Source of the DNA: Zunongwangia pacifica
GTDB lineage: Bacteria; Bacteroidota; Bacteroidia; Flavobacteriales; Flavobacteriaceae
Assembly: GCF_023499215.1 (NCBI RefSeq)
Contig: NZ_JAKHSK010000012.1
Coordinates: 1 to 64,000, forward strand
DNA length: 64,000 nt
Reading direction: 5' to 3'
Shown piece by piece: positions 50,639 to 57,480 of this stretch (position 1 is its first letter; every line of letters begins with the position of its first letter). A program made the translations under genes and the position numbers. The notes under the pieces are model-generated. The model made no database searches. It had not been told where the DNA came from and saw only the letters and a list, made by a program, of their open reading frames with translations.

Positions 50639-51631
50639 TCACCATTTTAACTCTCGGATTTGTTTCTGGAGTTTATTAAGCCTTTCCGTCAATTCTTTCC
50701 AAGAAAGGGTATTACCCGAGAACATACTTTCTTTCATCTCATTATAATCGTCTTCGTAATGTTTAATAACATTGTCAGGTGGTAAAATGCAAATAGCCTT
50801 TGGCTGATGATCTTCATAATCTACTCCTTTCACAGCTGAGAATTTACTTCTGTGGTCAATGATGTGAAAATACAAATCCTTATCATTCAAAGCTTTTTTG
50901 CCAAACTTAGTATCCATTAAGCGTTCTAAGTCATATAAGTGTCTGCTAAGACGATCAACTCTAATTACTTCCTTTTGCCATTCCTCGTGAAGCAAAAAAA
51001 CTTTTTCTAAAAATGTTCGTTGGGGTTGTACTGTTCTTACTGGAAATGTTGGGTTGGTAAATGTCGTATCTGGATATTCCTGATCCACTAAAGAATTAAT
51101 GGGCACTTCTTCAAAAGGCTCTATCAATGATCTACAGCTTATCTCAAGTAAAATTCTCGGAGTAACATATTTGTTCTTTTCCGTCAGAGGTTCATACGTA
51201 ATATAAATTCTTAACGGGTCAGTGTCAGATGCTTCATATGGCTCCACCCCAATAGAGGTAATTGGAAGTTCTTTCTTTGCGATTTCTTCTGTTAAGTGCT
51301 CAATCAATTCTGTACTAATAAATTTAGAGTTCTTCTTTCGTAATTTCTTAATTTGGGTTCTTGATAATTCACCAGGCATATCAAAAAATGTACGATCAAT
51401 CGCTAAATCAATGTCTTCGGAAAAACGTCTTATCAAATTATACCCCTTACTTAAAGAAGTACCTCCCTTAAACACAAAAGCTTCAGCATAGGGAAGTGAG
51501 AAAACTATCCTCATAATTTCCGTAACCCACCAATCTTTTTCTACCGCATAGGATGGAAGACCTGTTCTAACAGCAGTCTGACTAAAAATTAATGCCTTTC
51601 TATCATTATCAAATTGTAAAAAATCACTCAT
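50639..51631 (-). CDS. AbiEii/AbiGii-type nucleotidyltransferase toxin
   Basis: The 330-residue protein has the nucleotidyltransferase motif K55-G-G-T-S-L-S-K62 and S71-E-D-I-D75, preceded by AVEKDWWVTEI (about 29-39), all typical of AbiEii/AbiGii toxins. These modify tRNA by adding nucleotides and stop growth on phage infection. It overlaps the antitoxin gene by eight bases, in the usual antitoxin-first order. Confidence 0.9.
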   Translation of the reverse strand: MSDFLQFDNDRKALIFSQTAVRTGLPSYAVEKDWWVTEIMRIVFSLPYAEAFVFKGGTSLSKGYNLIRRFSEDIDLAIDRTFFDMPGELSRTQIKKLRKKNSKFISTELIEHLTEEIAKKELPITSIGVEPYEASDTDPLRIYITYEPLTEKNKYVTPRILLEISCRSLIEPFEEVPINSLVDQEYPDTTFTNPTFPVRTVQPQRTFLEKVFLLHEEWQKEVIRVDRLSRHLYDLERLMDTKFGKKALNDKDLYFHIIDHRSKFSAVKGVDYEDHQPKAICILPPDNVIKHYEDDYNEMKESMFSGNTLSWKELTERLNKLQKQIRELKW

Positions 51632-52232
51632 AATAATACATCAGTAAATCACCAAAAATGTTTGCAATCCAAGATGGAGCAAGCTTCATATCGTGATATA
51701 ACAATTCCGGTTCTTCCTTTTTAAGTTGTTCTTTAATTTTGGCAATTTCTTCTTTGGTTACTTTTTCTTTTCCAATCTCTTTTAATGCCTGTATTGCAAG
51801 ACCGCTCAACCTACCCTTGGCAGCTAAATTTTTTGGGCTGGCTTTTTTGAATTTTATTTTTCTCTTACCAATTTTAATGGTGCGAGGCGAACCATCGGTT
51901 AAAAAAACCACATTCAATGGAACTTGTGTTGAAAGCCCTAGTAAATTCAAAGCTTGTAGTCCAGTCGGAATAATGCGAGCGTTATCACGCAGTGCAATTT
52001 CTTCTGCGATAGTTTCGATATCCGGATACAGTACACCCAATAACTCATCTCTTTCAGGGTATAGATAAATACCACGTGCTAAACGTTCTAAAAACCCTTC
52101 ATTGGTAAGGCGCAATAAGGATTTTTTCGTGTTTTCTACCCCATACTTTATTTCAAAGTCTGATGGCAACACTATCTTACCTTTATTTCCAAGTTGGATA
52201 TCGCTCTTTATTTTTTCTTTTACAGACTTCAC
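51624..52232 (-). CDS. DUF6088/AbiEi-like antitoxin
   Basis: I choose the GTG at 52232 (202 aa, reading V-K-S-V-K-E-K-I), because the longer frame to 52313 runs through a perfect operator-like palindrome at 52243-52271. The N-terminal winged helix includes KKSLLRLTNEGFLERLARGIYLYP (about 35-58) and the AbiEi_4-type body includes ARIIPTGLQALNLLGLS (about 85-101). It represses its own operon and neutralises the AbiEii partner. Confidence 0.82.
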   Translation of the reverse strand: MKSVKEKIKSDIQLGNKGKIVLPSDFEIKYGVENTKKSLLRLTNEGFLERLARGIYLYPERDELLGVLYPDIETIAEEIALRDNARIIPTGLQALNLLGLSTQVPLNVVFLTDGSPRTIKIGKRKIKFKKASPKNLAAKGRLSGLAIQALKEIGKEKVTKEEIAKIKEQLKKEEPELLYHDMKLAPSWIANIFGDLLMYYYE

Positions 52233-52242
52233 TGTTTTAATT

Positions 52243-52271
52243 TGTCCCAAAAATATACTTTTTTTGGGACA
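52243..52271 (-). promoter_or_regulatory. Operator palindrome of the AbiE operon
   Basis: TGTCCCAAAAA (52243-52253) and TTTTTGGGACA (52261-52271) are perfectly complementary across a seven-base spacer. The site is 11 bases upstream of the GTG start of the antitoxin. Autoregulation by the winged-helix antitoxin is the likely function. Confidence 0.75.
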
Positions 52272-52333
52272 TTTTAAAATGAAAAAACCAACAAAATTCT
52301 TCAAAAAACACACAATTAAATAAAATTTTACAT

Positions 52334-52366
52334 TTTTGTGTGTGTAATAAATTTTTCGTATTTTTG
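52334..52366 (+). promoter_or_regulatory. Bacteroidota-type promoter for XRE-ImmA gene
   Basis: TTTTG near 52334-52338 and TATTTTTG (TAnnTTTG) at 52359-52366, with about 20 bases between them, match the -33/-7 consensus of Bacteroidota sigma-A. The gene start is 30 bases downstream at 52396. Confidence 0.6.
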
Positions 52367-52395
52367 TAAAAATGTTGAACTAACACGTTTAAAAA

Positions 52396-53499
52396 ATGGA
52401 ACTTGGAAAAAGAATAAAACAGTTAAGGCAAGATGCAGGGCTATCCCAGCAAGAATTTGCTGATTACACAGGATTTTCAGTTTCATATATCCAAAAGTTT
52501 GAAGAAGGAAAACGAGAAATGAAAACCAATCATTTAATACGCTTTTCTAAAGTTTTAAATTTGAAACCATTCGATATAATAAATACTGAAAGCACAAACT
52601 TAGAATACAATCCGACCAACAAGTCTGCATTCTCGATGACTAATATTGAATATAGGGAAAAGCAAGACTCACACAAAATTTTTGAAAATGAAATCATAGA
52701 AACCATTTCAAATGATTTCTTCAACATCATTGAGCTTGAAAACATAATGGACGATAAAATCAAGTTCAAAAATCCAGTTGAAGATATTGTGATAACCAAT
52801 GGTGATGATATTGAAGATGCAGTCAAGGTTATTCGCAAAAAATGGAAACTTGGAAAAAACCCTATATACGATGTTATCCACCTATTGGAAAACAAGGGTA
52901 TCAAAATATTTGAGGTAGAAAAACCTAATAGCTTTGTTGCTTTTTCTGGTTGGGCTGGAGAAGTACCAATTATCGTACTCAACGCTGTAAATCCAGACAT
53001 TGCACGAAGGCGCTTTACAACTTTGCACGAGTTGGCCCACCTGATACTTGACTTTGACATTGACGACCACAATAAGATTGAACGTTTTTGCAATCACTTT
53101 GCAGGTGCAATGTTGCTTTTTGAAGATGTCCTGTTTGACCACTTCAATAATCAAAGAAACGGTATCACACTAGAAGAACTAAAGAGCATTAAATCTGCCT
53201 ATGGCATATCCATTTGGGCTATTATAATGCGCGCCCTAACTCTCGGCATTATCAATTGGGACACTTATCACTCTTGGAAAGAGAACTATGACCAATGGCG
53301 AGAAAATGAAACCTCTTTTGGCGAGTATCGCGGTGTAGAAAAACCAAAACGATTTTTCAGCCTATTGGCAAAAGGATTGAATATCGATAATAGGGAAGGT
53401 AAATCTTTACTTTCCCATACAAGGGCGGCGGAACTATCAAATATGACAGTAAAAGATATTAAAGCTAGGTTTGGTGGTAAAAACTTTATGAGAAACTAG
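52396..53499 (+). CDS. XRE-HTH plus ImmA/IrrE metallopeptidase
   Basis: The 367-residue protein has an N-terminal Cro/C1 HTH (ELGKRIKQLRQDAGLSQQEFADYTGFSVSYIQKFEEGKR, about 2-40) and a C-terminal COG2856 domain with H211-E-L-A-H215 and a downstream ERFCNHFAGAMLL (about 231-243) holding the third ligand. Such proteins act as antitoxins or de-repressors in toxin-antitoxin and element-induction circuits. The next gene begins directly after its stop and may be the toxin. Confidence 0.88.
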   Translation: MELGKRIKQLRQDAGLSQQEFADYTGFSVSYIQKFEEGKREMKTNHLIRFSKVLNLKPFDIINTESTNLEYNPTNKSAFSMTNIEYREKQDSHKIFENEIIETISNDFFNIIELENIMDDKIKFKNPVEDIVITNGDDIEDAVKVIRKKWKLGKNPIYDVIHLLENKGIKIFEVEKPNSFVAFSGWAGEVPIIVLNAVNPDIARRRFTTLHELAHLILDFDIDDHNKIERFCNHFAGAMLLFEDVLFDHFNNQRNGITLEELKSIKSAYGISIWAIIMRALTLGIINWDTYHSWKENYDQWRENETSFGEYRGVEKPKRFFSLLAKGLNIDNREGKSLLSHTRAAELSNMTVKDIKARFGGKNFMRN

Positions 53500-53913
53500 A
53501 TGTATATATTCAGTGACATAGAATTATTGCTTCTCTTGGATAGTCTAAGGATATTGGACAATTCAACAGATTGTTTTTATGTAACTGAAATGGCACTTGA
53601 ATCACCTTGTTATGATTATGTAGAACAAAATCGTCTGAAACGCTTGGTAGAAGAAGGTAAAATAAAAACATACTCGCTGGAAGGCGATTTTTTTAAGTTC
53701 TCTTGTAAGGAAAGTATAAAGTTCAACGGGTTGCACATTATGGATTTTGCAGCTATTTATTATTGCAAAACAATAAATGGATGCCTTGTGGAAAGAAACG
53801 ATGTGATAAAGGAATGCGCCTCAACTAATGGAGTCAATGCCTTATCAGTCGATGAAATATTGAGTAGTATTGTTAAAGAAAAAAAGTATATGGAATTTAT
53901 AAAAGCACTATAA
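53500..53913 (+). CDS. PIN-like small protein, possible toxin
   Basis: The 137-residue protein starts at the base after the XRE-ImmA stop. Acidic residues are spaced as in reduced PIN domains: D6 (YIFSDIELL), E34 in VTEMALES, D82 (GLHIMDFAAIYYCK) and D101 (LVERNDVIKECAS), followed by a GVNALSVDEIL segment. XRE-ImmA proteins are known to pair with PIN toxins such as DUF4411. The fit here is by motif and position only. It is followed by a hairpin terminator. Confidence 0.5.
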   Translation: MYIFSDIELLLLLDSLRILDNSTDCFYVTEMALESPCYDYVEQNRLKRLVEEGKIKTYSLEGDFFKFSCKESIKFNGLHIMDFAAIYYCKTINGCLVERNDVIKECASTNGVNALSVDEILSSIVKEKKYMEFIKAL

Positions 53914-53918
53914 AAAAA

Positions 53919-53940
53919 GCTGACATCTAGATATCAGCTC
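53919..53940 (+). terminator. Terminator after XRE-ImmA/PIN-like pair
   Basis: AGCTGA and TCAGCT pair across CATCTAGATA with an A run before and TATTATTT after. A second dyad, ATACCG-TTTATTT-CGGTAT, lies at about 54007-54025 before the Pycsar cluster and may be an operator or further terminator. Confidence 0.65.
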
Positions 53941-54128
53941 TATTATTTACTTTAAGATAAGATTGGAATATTATCTGTAAAGACTTTGTTTTTGGCGAAA
54001 CAAATATACCGTTTATTTCGGTATTTACAAGTCCCTCACACATAATCTTCCCTTTTCAATTAGAGTAATAATCCGCTACCATAATGGTGGCAAGAAATAT
54101 TTGTTTAATTACTCAAAATAAACCTGTT

Positions 54129-54305
54129 ATGGCAAAGAACAAACCGTATGGTGACAATGCTAGAAAAGGGGCAGTTAAAAACCGTTCCCAAGTATTTAAT
54201 CCCAAAACTGGGCTTTACGTTAAAAGAGATTCCGACTCAGGAAAATTTATGGATGTAAAAACCAGCGGCGGAAAATTTAAGGGTGTTACCGATAAAAGTA
54301 AGTAA
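54129..54305 (+). CDS. Small basic protein, 58 aa, before Pycsar genes
   Basis: Start at ATG 54129 (MAKNKPYGDNARKGAV). It is rich in Lys/Arg/Gly, with NRSQVFNPKTGLYVKRDSDSG and a repeat-like GKFMDVKTSGGKFKGV. I recall near-identical short proteins scattered in bacterial accessory regions, function unknown. It is probably a nucleic-acid-binding or structural peptide. It precedes the TM peptide and Pycsar genes on the same strand and may belong to the same transcript. Confidence 0.6.
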   Translation: MAKNKPYGDNARKGAVKNRSQVFNPKTGLYVKRDSDSGKFMDVKTSGGKFKGVTDKSK

Positions 54306-54357
54306 CGCTTCAGCGAAACCCAAATGCTGTGAACTTGGGCAAATTTAAATTTTGACT

Positions 54358-54510
54358 ATGAATTATTCATTTCAAAATGACAGGTTGAGTCTTTGTGAAA
54401 AAGACACCTGTTTACATTTAAAAGGAAATAACGCTAAAGTTATTTCTACAATTCTTACTGTGGTAACTTTTGTTGCGGCTGTTTCAGCCATTGCAAAGAC
54501 TATTAAGTAA
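54358..54510 (+). CDS. 50-aa single-TM peptide before Pycsar effector
   Basis: An open frame with a clean ATG and TAA encodes a polar N-terminus with two Cys (LCEKDTC) and one hydrophobic segment VISTILTVVTFVAAVSAI (about 29-46), ending AKTIK. It lies 50 bases before the three-TM effector gene. It could be a partner, regulator or anti-toxin-like peptide of that effector, or only a leader. No family is recognised. Confidence 0.45.
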   Translation: MNYSFQNDRLSLCEKDTCLHLKGNNAKVISTILTVVTFVAAVSAIAKTIK

Positions 54511-54560
54511 TCAACTAGGCTGGTTCTTAGGATTCAGCCTAGTTAATAATTTAACTCTCT

Positions 54561-55055
54561 ATGGAAAAAGAAAGATTGGAATATACCGTGAGTCGCCTAG
54601 ATCATTATTACGATAGCGTTAACAACAAAACAGCAGTTTATATTGCCATAAATACCTTTATCACAGGTGGTGCAATTACGCTATTAACCCAAATTCAGGA
54701 ATTCTTTGATAAAGAAATATGGCTCTTAATATTTTTAGCAGCGATTATTCTATTTGGCGTTGGCAGCCTCATACTGCTGGCATTAGCAAGTATGCCTTAT
54801 TTCTCACCTAAGTCAGATGTGGAATCGCTATACTATTTCGCCAGTATCGCTCAGAAAGACAAAAAAGAATTTTTCGAGCTTTCAAAAAAGCAAGATAAAA
54901 AAGAGAATGTAAAAGATTTGAGAAATCAAGTTTTTGTTCTTTCACAAGGCTTGAAATCAAAATTCAAAAAACTAAAGTGGGCTTGTCGCCTATTAATCGT
55001 ACAATTTATGCTATTGACACCCTTAACCTGCATATTAATTAAAATAACCTCTTAA
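54561..55055 (+). CDS. pycTM: Pycsar effector, PycTM-type membrane protein
   Basis: The 164-residue protein has an N-terminal RLEYTVSRLDHYYDSVNNKTA helix (about 5-25), then membrane segments at about 26-44, 53-78 and 144-162, with a charged cytosolic stretch between the second and third. This is the PycTM (Pycsar effector) pattern: on binding cyclic CMP or UMP it damages the inner membrane and stops phage spread. The cyclase gene starts at the next base, giving the effector-cyclase order of class Pycsar operons. Confidence 0.85.
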   Translation: MEKERLEYTVSRLDHYYDSVNNKTAVYIAINTFITGGAITLLTQIQEFFDKEIWLLIFLAAIILFGVGSLILLALASMPYFSPKSDVESLYYFASIAQKDKKEFFELSKKQDKKENVKDLRNQVFVLSQGLKSKFKKLKWACRLLIVQFMLLTPLTCILIKITS

Positions 55056-56042
55056 ATGAACTTATTTGAAGACTACAAAAACGTAATTAAAAAAGCGGTC
55101 GAGAACGACCCTACAAAATCAAACAAAATCTACGGATTAAGCGAACCTTTGTTGGAAAGCAACCGTGAATACCTTAAATCGTTGAGAAACGAACTTCCAG
55201 GTCGAGAGCTATCCCACGAAATGAAATTATTTGCGAAAGGGATGGGTGTGCCCGAGACTTTTGATTATCAGCCGTTGGGAAGTCATCCAGACTTTGCGCA
55301 CTTAAAGGGTACAGACCTAGTTGAAGAACATTGGATAATTTCCGGCTTCATAGATGTTAAGAAAAGCACTAAACTCTTCAACAATTTCACAAAAGCAACT
55401 GTAAGGTTGATTACAGAAAGTATCATCCGAGCATCAATATTTGCAGTAAACCTATGCGGTGGCTACGTGCATCGCATACAGGGCGATGGTTTAATGGTAT
55501 ATTTCGGCGGAAAAAAGAAAGAAAAGCTAAAAGCCGTAGAAGATGCCTTAAAGTCCTTCTCTATGATATCCTATTTCGTGAAAAATGATCTTAAAGAGTT
55601 TTTTGAAGATAATGGTATTCAAGACATACATACAAGAGCAGGATTGGATTTGGGTCATTCCAAACAAGTGGATTGGTTCTATTCCGGCATTGGTGAATCA
55701 GGCGAAGTTACTACTTGCAGTCTTCATACGAGTCTTGCACCTAAAATGCAAAGTAACGCAAAAAACAGTGGCATAGTTGTAGGTCACAATGTGACAACAC
55801 AACTTAGAAAGGACAAGTATTTTGAGCAACGAAGCAAAGAAATACACGATTATGAGGATGGAAGAAAATATTACCAATACAACTTTGATTGGGAACGCTA
55901 TTTGGTAGATAACAACCTAGCTGTTCAAAATGATATGGGTGTCTTGGTATTGACAATTAACACCTTTCCTGATCCCAACAGGAATAGCCGTGATTTGTAT
56001 CCAATCGCTTCTAAAAGTAAACCTTACTTCAACTATGGGTAA
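55056..56042 (+). CDS. pycC: Pycsar nucleotide cyclase (PycC-like)
   Basis: The 328-residue protein has one class III cyclase homology domain. Metal-binding Asp residues are D100 (ISGFIDVKKST) and D144 (HRIQGDGLMVYF), with THTRAG-like IHTRAGLDLG (about 191-200) and SGIGESGEVTTCSLHTSLAPKMQ (about 208-230). The long helical N-terminus (1-92) is typical of pyrimidine cyclases of anti-phage Pycsar systems. cCMP versus cUMP specificity cannot be decided by eye. It overlaps the E2-like gene by eight bases. Confidence 0.86.
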   Translation: MNLFEDYKNVIKKAVENDPTKSNKIYGLSEPLLESNREYLKSLRNELPGRELSHEMKLFAKGMGVPETFDYQPLGSHPDFAHLKGTDLVEEHWIISGFIDVKKSTKLFNNFTKATVRLITESIIRASIFAVNLCGGYVHRIQGDGLMVYFGGKKKEKLKAVEDALKSFSMISYFVKNDLKEFFEDNGIQDIHTRAGLDLGHSKQVDWFYSGIGESGEVTTCSLHTSLAPKMQSNAKNSGIVVGHNVTTQLRKDKYFEQRSKEIHDYEDGRKYYQYNFDWERYLVDNNLAVQNDMGVLVLTINTFPDPNRNSRDLYPIASKSKPYFNYG

Positions 56043-56715
56043 AAAAGGCCTCAGTACTGATATTGAAAATTTTCTGGACAAATATTTTGCCTTTGAGAAA
56101 GTTGAAAGCCCTAAAACCGGATATTTAGCTCTGGAAGGCAAAATAAGTGTCTTAGACAAAAGTGATAAGCTCTGGGGGCACTTTAAAATCCTAATTCTTA
56201 TAAACGAAGCTGAATACCCATATACCGTTCCTATGGTAATCGAGAAAACTCAAATTATCAATAGAGATTGGGACTTTCATATTTCCAAGAAAGGGGAATG
56301 TTGTTTGGACATTCCGCATAAGCTAATGAAAAGAAAAGGGAGAGGTATCGTTTTTGAAGAGTTTTACAGAGAAGTTATATATCCTTTTTTTGCCAATTAT
56401 CATTATAAAGAATCCACAGGGGGTTATGCGAATGGGGAATACAAGCACCACTTTGATGGTATCGCACAATTTTACCAAGAAGAATTTGGACTATCTGATT
56501 TAAAAAATATTGTTTCCTTATTGGAAACGGCCATTAATGGCATCAAATATCACCCCAATAAAGAATGTCCATTATGTGGCGGGCCTAAATACAAGAAATG
56601 TTGCCGGAAGAAAATCTATGATTTGAAAGGGTATGGCTTGCAACAATTAAAATTTGATTTGGCACTTTTTAGGAAATACAAACCTCAACTCAATATAGAA
56701 CAAGTTTCGAACTGA
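56035..56715 (+). CDS. E2-like protein with C-terminal SEC-C-type motif
   Basis: Start at ATG 56035 (226 aa, MGKKGLSTDI). The N-terminal ~110 residues follow the ubiquitin-conjugating (E2) core: ILINEAEYPYTVPMV (about 53-67, like YPFKPPKV), then H82-I-S-K-K-G-E-C-C90-L-D-I-P, like HPN...G-x-I-C-L-D-I, so C90 (or C89) is the probable catalytic Cys. A helical middle part follows. Residues about 185-197 read ECPLCGGPKYKKCC, a SEC-C-like zinc site. E2-like proteins occur in CBASS type II and prokaryotic Ub-like systems; one coupled to a Pycsar cyclase is unusual. No E1 gene is nearby. It is the last gene of element 2, 76 bases before the end repeat. Confidence 0.7.
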   Translation: MGKKGLSTDIENFLDKYFAFEKVESPKTGYLALEGKISVLDKSDKLWGHFKILILINEAEYPYTVPMVIEKTQIINRDWDFHISKKGECCLDIPHKLMKRKGRGIVFEEFYREVIYPFFANYHYKESTGGYANGEYKHHFDGIAQFYQEEFGLSDLKNIVSLLETAINGIKYHPNKECPLCGGPKYKKCCRKKIYDLKGYGLQQLKFDLALFRKYKPQLNIEQVSN

Positions 56716-56790
56716 AACTATAACCAAAATAAGATATAAGTACAATTGACATCAATTCTCTTCAAATTAAAATTCTTGAAGAAAAAATTT

Positions 56791-56814
56791 AAAATGTTGT
56801 ACCTATGTTGTACC
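56791..56814 (+). repeat. Right copy of tandem ATGTTGTACC end repeat
   Basis: Identical over 24 bases and in the same orientation as 20142-20165. It is 47 bases from the right attachment core. In the circular form both copies would flank the core on either side. Confidence 0.7.
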
Positions 56815-56828
56815 CAGTCTATAAAAAA

Positions 56829-56852
56829 AGGCTTCACATTTCTGTGAAGCCC
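56829..56852 (-). terminator. Terminator of intact tRNA-fMet (element-borne copy)
   Basis: AGGCTTCACA pairs with TGTGAAGCCT across TTTC; leftwards it is followed by seven T. From this hairpin through the core the sequence matches 1050-1131 with only three substitutions, so the element carries a near copy of the native terminator. Confidence 0.85.
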
Positions 56853-56861
56853 TGTCTTTGC

Positions 56862-56937
<76 letters not shown>

Positions 56938-57285
56938 ATATATATTGTATAATATCTTATTTCAGTATGTCTTGATATCGCTTATTGCGTTATCGGGATG
57001 CAAATATACAACGCTTTTTCACTTCTCCAAAACTTTTTTCAGAAAAATATTTAGCAATTCAACTAAATATTAAAATTCGATATTTAAGAGACTTATTTTG
57101 TAAAAAGTATCCTCTAGACAAAAGCCTTAAAATCAAAGAATTTCAGGGAAAAATTCAAAATGACTGGTTAATTGATATTTTCTCAGTAACTAAAAAAATA
57201 ATCAGATTTCTTTCTAATGTGAAGAAATAGCTGCGAACAGATTTTAATAGAGCCCAAAAAAGACATTCAACATCAATGCATCTGA
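56938..57285. other. Intergenic region, tRNA leader and promoter
   Basis: No convincing gene; the frame 56985-57230 overlaps the tRNA promoter. On the minus strand TATATTTG (TAnnTTTG, at 57001-57008) lies 19 bases from TTTTG (57028-57032), the Bacteroidota -7/-33 pair, giving transcription of tRNA-fMet after a leader of roughly 60 bases. Confidence 0.6.
57001..57032 (-). promoter_or_regulatory. Promoter of tRNA-fMet
   Basis: TTTTG at 57028-57032 and TATATTTG at 57001-57008 on the minus strand, spaced 19 bases, match the TTTG/TAnnTTTG consensus. It is the only such pair in the tRNA upstream region. Confidence 0.7.
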
Positions 57286-57480
57286 TTACTGCTCGATACT
57301 TTCTGCTGCAAACTCCATTAATTCGCCATCCTGAAAAGAGACCGTAAATTCTATTGGATTACAGCAATTCTCGCAATCTTCAATATAAGTTTGGCGGCTT
57401 ACTGAAGGGTCTAAAAGTACCGAGATTTCTTCCCAGCAATAAGGACATTGAAAAAAATGTTCAAACATATCAAAACTCAA
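57286..57480 (-). CDS. CPXCG-motif cysteine-rich small protein
   Basis: The 64-residue protein has two zinc-ribbon-like pairs: C12-P-Y-C15 (FQCPYCWEEI) and C36-E-N-C39-C (EDCENCCNPIEF). This is the CPXCG motif-containing family, a small conserved bacterial protein of unknown role. The second pair of the first knuckle reads CPYCW instead of CPxCG. Its start overlaps the tolC-like stop by about 11 bases, so it is the last gene of the efflux operon transcript. It is outside the inserted elements. Confidence 0.8.
   Translation of the reverse strand: MSFDMFEHFFQCPYCWEEISVLLDPSVSRQTYIEDCENCCNPIEFTVSFQDGELMEFAAESIEQ

Larger units (their letters stand above)
20039..56861. mobile_element. Integrative and conjugative element 2
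   Basis: Bounded by the middle and right tRNA-derived cores, it carries a tyrosine integrase at the left end, RteC, an excisionase-like HTH protein, replication-type genes, a Bacteroidota tra operon (32100-39312), mobC-mobB-mobA with a likely transfer origin (44188-47595), radC and ssb. Cargo is arsenic and metal genes (21440-25158; 28038-31121) and several defence modules (39386-44033; 49381-56715). Identical 24-base tandem motifs lie near both ends (20142-20165, 56791-56814). The set is sufficient in principle for self-transfer, although TraO, TraP and TraQ homologues were not recognised. Confidence 0.9.

Noticed and set aside
56985-57230. Open frame of 81 codons right of the tRNA
   Set aside because: It overlaps a clear minus-strand promoter for tRNA-fMet, is highly AT-rich and shows no domain or conserved pattern.
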